Of a stretch of 64,000 bases of DNA, positions 44,232-54,599 are shown piece after piece; position 1 is the first letter of the stretch; each line of letters starts with the position of its first letter. The notes under the pieces are model-generated. The model did not search any database. It saw only the letters and a list, made by a program, of their open reading frames with translations, and had not been told where the DNA came from. This DNA is from Blastobasis lacticolella. Its lineage: Eukaryota; Arthropoda; Insecta; Lepidoptera; Blastobasidae. The position numbers and the translations under genes are program-made. The stretch is taken from contig LR990042.1 in NCBI GenBank assembly GCA_905147135.1, positions 11,523,545 through 11,587,544 on the forward strand, read 5' to 3'.

Positions 44232-44580
44232 CCAACCTATACCTGGTTCGCCTTGACCATGATCCTGCTTGAGTTTTGGCAGATGTATGTATGTATGTAA
44301 ACTCTTTAATGCAACAATATGCAGATCATATAATTACGGAACGTCTGCCATTTGATCACTGTGACCCTGATAACAGGGGAACCTGAACGGATCATGATTA
44401 CACATTCAGTCGCCTGAATGTGCAGGTTGCAGCACGATGTTCTCCCTCACCTTAAGAGAGTCGGATAGTATTTAACTATGTACATAATTCAAAAAAGGCG
44501 CCAGTGGGATTCGAACCCGTATCGGGTTCGACGCTCCCGCTTACGAGTTCGATACCTTAACCACTAGACCACCGACGCTA
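44232..44580 (-). repeat. tRNA-derived SINE with a clean tRNA head
   Basis: On the minus strand the head agcgtcggtggtctagtgg carries a canonical A box, and gggttcgaatcccac a canonical B box. A short GTAT repeat plus gtaaactctttaatgca is inserted or fused in the body at 44284-44325; a similar cap exists at 33845-33890. A second retroposon tail (catcgtcatttaccaacagg) follows at 44640-44715. Confidence 0.8.
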
Positions 44581-45107
44581 ATCAATCGACAGTGGACCAA
44601 GGCTAGAGTGAATAGGCTGTTCCAAGATGGGCTTGGATGTTCCATCTTCGGCCGCATCGTCATTTACCAACAGGTGAGATGGCGATCAAACGACTGTCTA
44701 ATATAATTAAAAAAAAATCTGCCATACCAAACAAAAAAGTTGCTGTGAGTGACCTGCCTATTCTTACGTCCTTGGGTGGCTTTGATTAAGCACGATTAAA
44801 TACTTTTTATCACATTGTGTTTGCATGGGTAAAATTTCAAAAACAGGCAACCCTGTAAACAGACTGTCTACTGGCGTTACAGTTAAAGATAAAATTACTT
44901 TATATTATAATTGAAAGTATATTATAATAATTATTTAAAATTCGTTTCCGATGATAGGTAATTTTTACAGTTGTTTTGAATCATTCTTTGTAATTCTTAT
45001 ACACTTTTGTCGCGCAAATTATAATTTTTATTAGTATAACAAAAGCTACAGAAAGCGTGTTTACCCTGCAATGACATTCACACGACTGAGCTGGTGGGAA
45101 AAGCTTA
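44581..45107. other. Retroposon tail and AT-rich DNA
   Basis: Bases 44655-44720 resemble a moth retroposon tail ending in AATTAAAAAAAA. The rest shows nothing. Confidence 0.45.
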
Positions 45108-45680
45108 TCAGACAACAGTTGGCTGATATTTTGATGGACGTTTCTCTGCTCGAACTGTCCACAGGTACATGTTTATAATCCACAGGTAAATATTCAAAGC
45201 TATAATAGTGGCGAGTGTTATGGGCCTATAATTAGACAGATATGAAGGATCTTCCGTTTTGTTTTTAATAATGGGCACCACAGTCGTATGCATCAGCTCA
45301 CGTGCTAAGTGACAGTGACAAATGCACAGGTTGAAAAACATCACAAGAACCGCAGTAAATGTACACCCGCGTATTTCAGGTGTTCAATGCTAAGGCTGTC
45401 ATATCCAGGAGACTTTACCCTGACCATTTTCCGATTTACAACCGCTACGTCCTTCGCGGAGACTTTAACGCTGGTGATCCAGGATACGTCAGCCCCAACA
45501 TCGTCCTCTTGACCATACCGCTTAAGCAACAACTGCACTTTAAACTGGCGCTGGAACGCACTGGCGGTTCATTACAGCCGCCGACACTCACAGCCTCACA
45601 GGGCGCATATTCAATGAGGAGTTTTCCAGTAGGTATTGATAGTTGGTTTCAAAAAGCATCAATAGATGGCGCTCCTACAA
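45108..45680 (-). mobile_element. LINE fragment, N-terminal part of RT
   Basis: The minus strand codes K-S-P-G-Y-D-S-L-S-I-E-H-L-K-Y-A-G (about 45435-45345), then after a frame change F-F-N-L-C-I-C-H, V-V-P-I-I-K-N-K and N-Y-R-P-I-T-L-A-T. These are the first conserved blocks of a LINE reverse transcriptase. Both ends are missing. Confidence 0.75.
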
Positions 45681-46867
45681 TTTTGGTAATCTTTTTTTAA
45701 TCTGTATGATGGTGGCAGTGATTTTATGCAACCAACTAATACTAAACTTAAAAATAAAATGTTTATTAATATAAACATTACTGTTAAAGGTTGAACGAAA
45801 TGTAAAAAGAAATATTTATAGAAGTTGGCACTATGTTGCATTATTATTACAACCTCTAAAATTGTTAAAAACTATTGACAAATACAATATTATCCAATAC
45901 AACGTACCCAGTGTTTATATCCTGTTTGCTAAGAACCTATTTCAAGCGATTATCAATTACCAAAATTGTCGGGGCGCCATCTAGTGAGTGGTTAGGAATG
46001 CTTTAGATACCTATTGGAAAACTCCTCATTGAAAAAAATTTTCGAGGCATGGTTCAATTTATGTTTCTTTCCAAAAATTAACAAAATATTGAATATAATG
46101 GTGTTTAGCGATGCTATCCATTGTAATCTGCTGAGCTTTGTTTTGACACCACTTTAATTTGAATTTAATTTTTTTTTTCGAATTTATCACCTCTATCGAT
46201 ATCACCAGAGTTTGGTTTGGCAATTTCGCAACGTGGTTCACGTTTGGTAACAAACCCGGGCCGCCCTGTGACCACCACTTACGTGTTTGTTCCAGCCTGG
46301 AAAATATTGTCTTTTTGGGGGTTCTTTGTACGTTAACAAATCACAATTAACCAGATATTTCACTATATTATTGTATATTTTGTCGAGTATCAACCTATGA
46401 TTGTGATAATTACCTACGAGTAACAGGCCATAATAAGTATCCTTTTTAATTACTAAGTACCTATAAGATACCTACTTGTTATTAGCCTAAGCTCATAATG
46501 ATTACTATCGCTTCTAAAAATTGTATGAATCAGCCTTACCACACTATGTATCCATAGATACATATTTACCTACGGCACAACAATAAAACTAGAGCATGAC
46601 CTGCGCCGTAAAACTAAATAAGTGTGGAAGCCCAATTCAATTGCTATTGGTACATAGTGTATCTAGAGCAATAAATTAAATTATTGACCCTTTAATCACT
46701 CAGTGAAGGAGTCGAAATTATTTCAATTTATTAATATGAAAAATAAAACACTTTTCTAAGAAAAATTAACGAGCCGGCAATATACTGCAGACCATTGTCT
46801 AGTCGGAATACTTGACATTAACATACGGAAAATTCGAAAAAAGGAAATATTCGGTATCATTACATGG
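45681..46867. other. AT-rich intergenic DNA
   Basis: Nothing recognised. An imperfect inverted similarity (ccaataga/tggcgc with flank) links 45590-45680 and 45965-46030, which may be the ends of a decayed element spanning them. Confidence 0.35.
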
Positions 46868-47167
46868 AACGACCGGATTTCATCATCATCAGCCTACACA
46901 AGTCCACTGCTGGACATAGCCTCCCACAATGAGCGCCTCCTCGTTCATTCATTCACGCCGAACGTCCTGGGCTTGCCACATACAAAATCCCAAATCGTCA
47001 CTCCATTTGGTCCGACCAGTCGACGTCAGGATCTACGCTTGCCGAGTCTCGGTCTCCACTCAAGAACTTGGATGGGGTATAGATGTAGATAGATGTATCC
47101 GGGCCATTTTCCGCATTCAGGCGAACTCGCGCCCATTCTGCGTGGATATGGTGTACTCCAAGATACC

Positions 47168-50100
47168 CTATTGTTCCTGCCATCCCAACTCCTCCAGGAA
47201 ACGCAGCAGTCCTTTCAGTTTTGCAAACGTCTCTGGAAGGGTTTGTGGTTGTCCGAGATGCTCATGCCTGTATGTTGCCACCCCCTCGCATGTCCGCAGG
47301 ATGTGTGCTGCTGTCTCTTCCTCACTCAGGCAGGCTCTGCACAAGGGGCTGTCGGTGAGACCTATGGTGAAGAGGTGTTTATTAAATGGACCGTGTCCCG
47401 TTAATGCTCCGGTTACTAAACGGAGTTGCTGTTTGGTTAGTTTTAAGAGCCTTTCGGAAAGGGGAGGGTTAATTTTCGGTAGAGCCTCCTTAGCTTGTCT
47501 GCATTCCTCTAGTGATGACCAGAGTTGGTTGTGTTTTACCTTGATTCTATCCATCAGGTGTTTACGGGTCCATGCAAATGGCATGGGTATAATTGGTTCC
47601 GGGCCTGTGGGCTTCATACTTGAGCCTCTTCTGGCCAACTCATCAGCTGCGTCGTTCCCCCTCGATCCGCTGTGTCCTTTAATCCATTGTAGGGTTATGG
47701 GATTTGTTTTACATACCTCATTTAAGCATTTGCGGCAGTCGAGTAGAAGTCCCGGGGTTGTGTTGTTGTTTTCAAGGGCCATGAGTACTGCCCTGCTGTC
47801 TGATAAAATCCTGATAGGCTGTTGTTCTACCTTCTTGTGCCGTACGGCGTGTGTGGCTAGGATGATTCCCATGCACTCCGCTTGAAAGATCGTGTTGTAC
47901 TTACCCAGTGGGGCCGCTATTTTGATGTTTAGGTCTTCAGAGAAAACTCCGCAACCTGTACCTGAGTCTGTTTTGGACCCGTCAGTGAATATCCTTACTT
48001 CTCGTATGTTTTGCCCCTCCCGCGGGTCTTCGTACAGTTGGATCTTGTACTTCTTGACCGTTTCTACCTGCTTTGGTATTCGGTCGCTAATGGCCTCAAT
48101 CATTGGTTCCTTTTTTGCTTCATCGTAGTAAAGTACCGTATGCGGGAGCGGTACTTTGTCCAATAGATTTGAGTGTTTTAAACGTACCATAGCTATTGTC
48201 GCTTCTTGTTGTACGTGAAGGTGGAGTGGTATTAGCTTGAGCATAGCTTCCAGGGCTGCAGTTGGGGTTGTCCTCATGCAGCCGCTAACTGCCATGCAGG
48301 CTATCCTTTGTAGTTTTTGTAGTTTTGCTATTGTGGTGGATTGTTTGGTTTTGGTCCACCATACTACCGCTCCGTAGCAGAACATAGGCCTAATCACTGT
48401 TTTGTATAGCCACATTATGACTTTGGGGGATAGTCCCCAGGTCTTCCCTATCATCCTCCTGCATTGCCAGAAGGATATTGTAGCTTTGTTGTACCTTGAT
48501 TCAATGTGGTTGTTCCAGTTTAATTTGTTATCAAGTATTACTCCTAGATATTTTACCTCCGTTGATAGAGTAAGTTGTGTTTTAAAGAGACTGGGTAGTC
48601 TATAGTTACCTAAAATTCGTTTATTAGTAAACATTACCATCTCTGTCTTCGTTGGATTACCTGAGAGTCCATACTCATTACACCACAGTTCCACCATTTT
48701 CAGAGCTCTCTGTGTAACTCCAGTGACGGTGTCCGCGTTGTTTCCAGTAATGAGTATGGCCAGATCATCAGCATAACCTACTGTGAAAAAATAGTTAGAG
48801 TTTAGTTTAGATATTAGTGTATTAGCCACCAAATTCCATAGAAGAGGTGACAGGACTCCGCCTTGCGGGCAACCTCTTACCACTGACACCTGTTTGTTAG
48901 GATTACTATCTAGCTGAATGACTCTTTTACTAAGCATGTTCTCTATCCATCCCGAGATAGTTACCGGGACATTGTGTTTGTTTAATGCGTTTTTAATGCT
49001 TGTGAAGTTAGTTTTGTCAAAGGCTCCCTCTATATCTATAAGAGTACCTAGACATATTGCTTTATTTTGAATTGCATTTTCGATTTTCTCAACTACTGCA
49101 TGCAGTGCCGATTCTGTAGATTTACCCTTTGTATATGCATGTTGATTTTTGTGCAAGGGATGTTTTATAAGCGCCTTATCTCTTATCTCCTTGTCGCATA
49201 GGCGTTCAAGGGTCTTGAGGAGGAAGGAGGTAAGACTGATTGGTCTGAACGATTTCGTATCGGTGTAATCACTTTTCCCTGGCTTTGGTATAAAGGTGAC
49301 TCTTACCTTCCGCCAATTAGACGGTATATATCTGTGAGCCAAGCATGCTCTTAATATATCCGTCAGCAGGTGTATCATGCGTTCGCCTGCCCATTTTAAG
49401 AGTCCAGGGAAGATTTCATCTGGCCCCGCTGCTTTAAATGTTTGAAAACTGTTAATGGCCCAGTTTACTGACTCACTGGTAACTACTTCACCTGCGATTT
49501 TCCAGTCCTCTGCGGTGGTTGTGTATGTCTCCTCGGTGATATCCGAGTTGTTTGTATTTTGGATTTTACAACCGGGGAAGTGTGTTTGAAGCAGGGTTTC
49601 CTCCGACTCCTCAGCAGTGCTTGTCATTGTACTGTCTGGTTTGCGCAGTACACCTTGTTGTGTTTCCATAGGTTTGGATAGGACTTTCCTTACCCGATTT
49701 GCCTGTTCGTTGGATTCGATGTTGGTACAGTACTTTTTCCATGTTGTATACTTCATGTGCCTGATTTCTTTTTTGTACTTTGCTTTTTCTTCTTTGTATA
49801 ATTCCCAGTCTTCCTCAGATCTAGTGTTCATTGCTCTGTTAAACCGTTGCCTCACTTTTTTCCTAATTCTGTCTAATTTGGGACCCCACCACGGTTGTTG
49901 TTTGGCGGTGGGATTAGAGACTTTCGGTTCGGGACAGCTGTTATGATAGCAGTTAATGATTAACGTTGTTAGTTGTTCTACCTGTTTTTCTATTTGTTGC
50001 GTGTCGGTTAATTTTAGTGGCTTACTCATGCGTTTAACCTCTTCCTCAACCAGAGCTGTGTATTTATTAATGTTTGTCTTTCTCGGGTTTCTACGTAGCA

Positions 50101-50806
50101 CCGTGTTAGTATTAGCTATGTTTAGATCGTACAGAATCCACCTGTGGTCTGAACAGGATGCCTCAGAAGAGACTCTCCAGTTCGATATTAGTTTGGCCGC
50201 GGTTTCTGTAGCTAGTGTTAGATCAATTATCGTTTGACTTCTTTTGTTTACAAAGGTCGGTTCTGCACCGTTGTTAATAATTAGCAGGTTAGTTGTGAAT
50301 AGGTATTCAACTAGCAGTTTACCTTTGTTGTTTTCGTTCTTCATCCCCCATAGTGGATGATGTGCATTTGTGTCCGTCCCAATAATGAGTTCCAGCTTGG
50401 ATTCTTCGCACCATTTCACTAGTTGGATTAGTTCATTAGGTGGCGGGTCGTCCTGTTCTGGCATGTAGACTGATGCAATGACCATGTCCTGCTGTGTGGG
50501 ATCTAGTTTGTTGGTTATCCTTATAGCTGTTAGATCTCTGGAACAGTAATTAAGGAGTTGTTGTGCATGTATATTGTTACTAGTGTATATGCATGTTCTG
50601 GGTGATTCAGTCGAATTGTATATCTTACCTCCTGTATATAGGAGACCGCATATGCGGTCCGCTCTAATCCAGGGCTTTTGGATTAGGGCGATGGTGGTGT
50701 TGTGAACCTCCAGCCATTTGCGCAGTTGAGCCGTGGCGGTTTGGCTGTGATGGAGGTTTATTTGGATGATGTTAATTTTGGGATTAGGCGAAGTCAGCGC
50801 CATCAT
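47168..50806 (-). CDS. LINE ORF2: endonuclease-RT-RNase H
   Basis: The 1212-codon frame is intact from ATG at 50806 to the stop at 47168. Residues about 5-230: apurinic-type endonuclease (I-I-Q-I-N-L-H-H-S, I-G-T-D-T-N-A-H-H, C-S-D-H-R-W). About 470-760: reverse transcriptase (F-R-P-I-S-L-T-S-F, L-I-D-I-E-G-A-F-D, C-P-Q-G-G-V-L-S-P, V-G-Y-A-D-D). About 930-1065: RNase H (I-F-T-D-G-S-K, Q-A-E-C-M-G, L-S-D-S-R-A, K-G-H-S-G-S-R-G-N-D-A-A-D). About 1140-1165: a C-x2-C...H-x4-C finger. All key catalytic residues are present. It nicks target DNA and reverse-transcribes the element RNA in the nucleus. Potentially active if ORF1 is supplied in trans. Confidence 0.93.
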   Translation of the reverse strand: MMALTSPNPKINIIQINLHHSQTATAQLRKWLEVHNTTIALIQKPWIRADRICGLLYTGGKIYNSTESPRTCIYTSNNIHAQQLLNYCSRDLTAIRITNKLDPTQQDMVIASVYMPEQDDPPPNELIQLVKWCEESKLELIIGTDTNAHHPLWGMKNENNKGKLLVEYLFTTNLLIINNGAEPTFVNKRSQTIIDLTLATETAAKLISNWRVSSEASCSDHRWILYDLNIANTNTVLRRNPRKTNINKYTALVEEEVKRMSKPLKLTDTQQIEKQVEQLTTLIINCYHNSCPEPKVSNPTAKQQPWWGPKLDRIRKKVRQRFNRAMNTRSEEDWELYKEEKAKYKKEIRHMKYTTWKKYCTNIESNEQANRVRKVLSKPMETQQGVLRKPDSTMTSTAEESEETLLQTHFPGCKIQNTNNSDITEETYTTTAEDWKIAGEVVTSESVNWAINSFQTFKAAGPDEIFPGLLKWAGERMIHLLTDILRACLAHRYIPSNWRKVRVTFIPKPGKSDYTDTKSFRPISLTSFLLKTLERLCDKEIRDKALIKHPLHKNQHAYTKGKSTESALHAVVEKIENAIQNKAICLGTLIDIEGAFDKTNFTSIKNALNKHNVPVTISGWIENMLSKRVIQLDSNPNKQVSVVRGCPQGGVLSPLLWNLVANTLISKLNSNYFFTVGYADDLAILITGNNADTVTGVTQRALKMVELWCNEYGLSGNPTKTEMVMFTNKRILGNYRLPSLFKTQLTLSTEVKYLGVILDNKLNWNNHIESRYNKATISFWQCRRMIGKTWGLSPKVIMWLYKTVIRPMFCYGAVVWWTKTKQSTTIAKLQKLQRIACMAVSGCMRTTPTAALEAMLKLIPLHLHVQQEATIAMVRLKHSNLLDKVPLPHTVLYYDEAKKEPMIEAISDRIPKQVETVKKYKIQLYEDPREGQNIREVRIFTDGSKTDSGTGCGVFSEDLNIKIAAPLGKYNTIFQAECMGIILATHAVRHKKVEQQPIRILSDSRAVLMALENNNTTPGLLLDCRKCLNEVCKTNPITLQWIKGHSGSRGNDAADELARRGSSMKPTGPEPIIPMPFAWTRKHLMDRIKVKHNQLWSSLEECRQAKEALPKINPPLSERLLKLTKQQLRLVTGALTGHGPFNKHLFTIGLTDSPLCRACLSEEETAAHILRTCEGVATYRHEHLGQPQTLPETFAKLKGLLRFLEELGWQEQ

Positions 50807-52363
50807 CCATAAGCGCTCTCTCCTCCTCGTCTAGGCTCATATCGCCTAGGTTGCGGGAACATTCGTCGTCGCTGCCGCTGGATCCCGGTATGGCGGAATC
50901 CATCGGCAGCGCCGACGGTGGTGGTAGTAGCGACTCTGTCTGGAGTGCTGTTGGGCCTGGAATGGCCGTATCTACCACTACGATTGGGCTAGGCTCTTCC
51001 GTCTGTGCCGGTGGGGTGTCCTGCTTCTCCTCCTCTTCGGCTCTTCCCGCCGGGCGCTCCGAAAACTTCCCCCCCACGACCTGGAACTTCACGTAGACTG
51101 ACCCTAGACAGAAGCACAGCCTACGCTCTCTCTCCAGCAGTGTGGGGACGATAGTTTCCGGGACGCTGACCACGACGAAGGTGTTGCCCGTTTGTACGTC
51201 TACCTTATGTACTCGCCACGCGTCCACCTGAGCCCAATCGTTTTGGTAGCGCAGTGTCTTACCTATCAGTTTCGCATCAGGCCATTCACCGGGTACCAGT
51301 ATCCCACAGCGAACGCGTCGTTGAAGCTCGTGTTCTTCCTTTACACAGATGGTATCTCCACTGCTCAGGATGACATTCTGTAGCGTGTTCCTGACCCACT
51401 CTTTGGCGTCAGTACTAAGGCACCACAGCTTCAGATTACCATCTGTGTAAATTGGTTTCCCTTGGATCCCGGGCCCAGCCTCAAGTTGTTGCTTGCTGCC
51501 TCCATAATTTTCTGGCAGAGTATCTGTTCCACCTCAGTGGCTTGTTCCCGTCCCAGATGATTTTTTTGGTTGGTGACCCCCACCACCAAGTTTTGTTTCG
51601 CTGCGTCAGCGTAACTACCAGGCTGTGGTCTACGCGGAGTTGCAAACTTCTGTCGTTTAGGACCCTCTCTCGGCGTGATGGTTTCGTCGAGACGGTTCCT
51701 TTTGACAGGGGTTTGCGCCTCCTCGTGACCAGCAATACCTTGCAGCGCAGTTCCGGGGTTTCTGCATGTCCGGTACGCCTTTGGAGGCGGTCTACCCACC
51801 ACAGGATGAGTTGCCTCACCCGTAGCCGGCAGCCCAGCGTCCTTGGACGTCCCAGGTTGGGGTTCCCCTTCACTAGAAAGAGAGGCAAGGCGTCTGAATT
51901 CCTTTGCCCTCTTTTTCTTGCTTGGCCTCACTTTACGGGTCCTCTCAGCCACCTTGGCCGGTACCCTTGGGGCCACCAGAGTCCACCCCTCGTCCATAGG
52001 GTCAGGCTCTGGTTGTTGTTCTGAAGTTGTGGTCACCTGGCTCGGTGTCGCTTCACTGGGCCCAGCAGCAGAATCTGCCACTGTGTTCCCAGTTGCTGCC
52101 ACTCCTGCCGGAACCTCAACTTCGACGGTGGGGCCGCTCGTACCGGTCGGCCCTGGTCCCAGGGATTTTTCCCTGGAACCAACACCCACCGGTACGGGTC
52201 CCGCTGGCCGCCTGTTACGTGTTAGAGGCTTGCCTCCCCTACCGCGCTGTCCCTGAATTGGGGTAACCCAGCGGTGGTCGCTTTGTCGGCAGATTTGGCC
52301 AGACAAGTGTTCTAGAACCAATAGTTTCCGAGATAAAACGGTCTTAGGTTTGACAGCTGCCAA
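50784..52363 (-). pseudogene. LINE ORF1, frameshifted
   Basis: The N-terminal part (52363 to about 51460) is rich in P, G, T and basic residues, as in ORF1 of I/LOA elements (R-P-S-K-K-K-R; S-Y-A-D-A-A-K). Near 51455 the frame must change by one base to continue with L-K-L-W-C-L-S-T-D-A-K-E-W, a conserved ORF1 segment, and on to the stop at 50784. The last part is open at 51227-50784. No ATG is present at the start, so ORF1 is both 5'-incomplete and broken once. It would normally bind element RNA. Confidence 0.8.
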
Positions 52364-52496
52364 ATTATTTTTAGTGTCTAGTTACATAAAGTAACTAGTG
52401 ATCATAAACTTACTATAGTACTCTACTATAGTAATCACTCTTTGGTAGTGATTAGAGATATCGTATTAAAAACTTATAACAAACTTTAGCGTTTAA

Positions 52497-52800
52497 TTTA
52501 TCATTTTTAGGGTTCCGTATTTAAATGGGATGATTTTTTTGGCCGTGTGGTGTCTGGCAGAGTAGAATAGCCTCTTACACTCGTGGGTGCCGTACAAGGA
52601 GACTAATGTTTTCGAGACAAAAGATCTATAGTCTTCGTAGGCTGTAAAATGGGCAGCAGCTTTTTCTATTGTTATATTTATCACTGCGAACTCCAACCTG
52701 CCTGCCAAGCGTGGAGATTATGGCAATAACCTCCCCATTTGTGAAAGAGGCCCTAAGTCCTGCAGAGGACTGTTTGGGGCTGTAATTATTATGATGATTT
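52497..52800 (+). repeat. SINE with RTE-type tail, copy B
   Basis: Same family as 17172-17440. It starts with atcatttttagggttccgta, the 5' part also seen in copy C, and ends ggactgtttggggctgtaat. Confidence 0.8.
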
Positions 52801-52834
52801 TTTTATTTAAGAAGGGTCAGGCTTGTCCAATACA

Positions 52835-53075
52835 ATTCGTTACCCCATCGATATGGCGTTCTGTCGATGAAGCGTACCATAGATATGGTGAACTGTCACT
52901 ATAGTAACCAGTCGATATGACGATCTGTCGATGCAGCGTACGTATATATACATATAGTTCATAGTTTGTGCAGCGTACCATCGATATGATGAACTGTTGC
53001 TATAGTGACCCCTCGATGCAACCTTTTCAATACAACGACCATCGATGTAGTGATTGACGATTTTGTAATCAAAAC
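52835..53075. repeat. Degenerate array of TCGATATG-type repeats
   Basis: About 240 bp in which tcgatatg, gcgtacca, gaactgt and ctatagtaac recur at intervals of 50-60 bp with many substitutions. It looks like a decayed minisatellite. No coding capacity. Confidence 0.6.
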
Positions 53076-53095
53076 TCGATCTGACAACAATTATA

Positions 53096-53360
53096 CAGGG
53101 TGTTACATAATATATGTATAAAGCCGTGAACTGGTTAGAGTGTTAAACATAATAAAACGATAGGTACAATTATTTCTGTTGTACGTGGAATTTTTGTACC
53201 TATCGTTTTCATACATTTAGCACTCTATACGGTTCACGGCTTCATACATATGTTATATAAAAAAAATTCACGTACGACAGAAATAATTGTACCTATCGTT
53301 TTATTATGTTTAACACTCCATCCAGTTCACGGCTTTATACATATATTATGTAACACCCTG
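53096..53360. mobile_element. Foldback MITE with three repeated modules
   Basis: The outer ends CAGGGTGTTACATAATATATG and complement are flanked by TATA (or TA) on both sides. The arms of about 100 bp are near-complementary. The middle holds a further copy of the right-arm module (gtacctatcgttttcata...ggttcacggcttcatacata), so the order is one module forward and two in reverse. Confidence 0.8.
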
Positions 53361-53413
53361 TATAGGTGCACGGGATTGCGCAGGCCATGTTCTAAAACTG
53401 TCGAAATGAATTC

Positions 53414-53719
53414 ATCATCACAGCCCGTAACAGTCCACTGCAGGACTTAGGGCCTCTCCTACGAAAGGGGAGGTTATTGCCATAATCTCCACGCTTGGCA
53501 GGCGGGTTGGAGATCGCAGTGTTTAAATACAACAATGGAAAATGCTGCTGCCCATTTTCCAGACTACGGAGACTCTTGATCTTTTGCCTCGAAAACATTA
53601 GTCGCCTTGTACGACACCCACGAGTGTAAGGGGTTGGTGCTATTCTACTCTGCCGGACACCACACGGCCAAAAAAATCATCCCATTTAAATACGGAACCC
53701 TAAAAATGATACAGTTTCG
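53414..53719 (-). repeat. SINE with RTE-type tail, copy C (complete)
   Basis: Flanked by a perfect 20-bp duplication (AAAACTGTCGAAATGAATTC at 53394-53413 and 53720-53739), which fixes both ends: 306 bp from cgaaactgtatcatttttag to the ctgtgatgat end. It is the reference copy of the family. Confidence 0.9.
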
Positions 53720-53739
53720 AAAACTGTCGAAATGAATTC

Positions 53740-54390
53740 CGCAGGCCAAAACTTTGACCAAGTGTCGCCAAAATGAAATATTATATCATTGCCATATCAA
53801 CAGCGACGCTGTTACCAGGTCAGATTAGTTTTTGGCCTCAAGTGGTTCTTGTGTGTTTTGTAGTGTATCATCATACATCTTACTAAAGAAGGCTAATACA
53901 TTCATAGATATTTTTCTCTCTCTTTATTGTGTTACTTTATTATATAGATCAGGGATATGTGGTTCCATTACAGAAAAGGACACGTTATTTTTATTAATGA
54001 ATTATTCTTTAAACTGCTTTATTTTGTCTGGCTTCTACAAGTCGAGGTAATGTATGAACTAACGTCCCGCCCACCTATGGTCCCGCCCGCGTTCTTTGTT
54101 GCGGATTCTGTACTTTATCTTCGGGCATGTCAAAATTATTTAGATTTGAGTGGATAATATTTACCGTTGTCTATGCCGTTGTCTTTCAATTCTTTTGTCT
54201 TTTTCTATTGAAACGTGCTTTAGATACTAGACATTTTTTAATGTATGTAGGTTGTAGATACATAATTTAATTAAACGCAAACAATACAAATATTTGATTT
54301 TACTTTCAAAAGGTGCGTGACCTATCTGACTGTTGTTTTGGGAATACAATTGCTATATAAGTCCGAGCATGTATGCAAATCTCTCAATTT
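53740..54390. other. Intergenic DNA, nothing recognised
   Basis: AT-rich, with open frames up to about 70 codons but no domain. Confidence 0.4.
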
Positions 54391-54397
54391 GGGTTGC

Positions 54398-54590
54398 AGG
54401 ACTTGTAGCCACTGCATTTCCGATTTTACACTCGTGTAGACGTGATATGGCAGGCTCGTTAGGCGAAGACCGGTCAAAGCTTCCAGTACCATTGATATTG
54501 GATGTATCCTTTCGACAAATGCAACACAGCCTTTAAAATATAGCCCCGTAATTGTAGCTTCGATCACGTACTCTGATATAAAAAGTATTA
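54398..54590 (+). pseudogene. Possible odorant receptor exon remnant
   Basis: After an acceptor-like tttgggttgcag near 54399 the plus strand codes L-V-A-T-A-F-P-I-L, then K-L-P-V-P-L-I-L-D-V-S. After a one-base shift near 54515 it continues with T-Q-P-L-K-Y-S-P-V-I-V-A-S-I-T-Y-S. This recalls the L-P-x-P...D-V...S-P-x-Y-x-x-x-Y loop of insect odorant receptors, which would make it a dead exon of a second receptor. The similarity is short and unverified. Confidence 0.3.
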
Positions 54591-54599
54591 CACTCTCAC

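Larger units (their letters stand above)
46868..52363 (-). mobile_element. LOA-like LINE, nearly complete
   Basis: About 5.5 kb, minus strand: ORF1 (52363-50784), ORF2 (50806-47168), then a 3' UTR ending near 46868 with gtccagcagtggacttgtg and ggctgatgatgatga. The two ORFs overlap by 23 nt. The RNase H domain after the reverse transcriptase and the I-x-Q-x-P-W start of the endonuclease place it in the I/LOA group (Lian, Trim type). The 5' end is probably truncated, since ORF1 has no ATG. It is the only LINE here with an undamaged ORF2. Confidence 0.9.

Noticed and set aside
46929..47885. 318-codon open frame on the plus strand, and others at 51452-52256
   Set aside because: They lie antisense to the LOA-like ORF2 and ORF1. 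They show no domain and follow from codon composition of the real frames.
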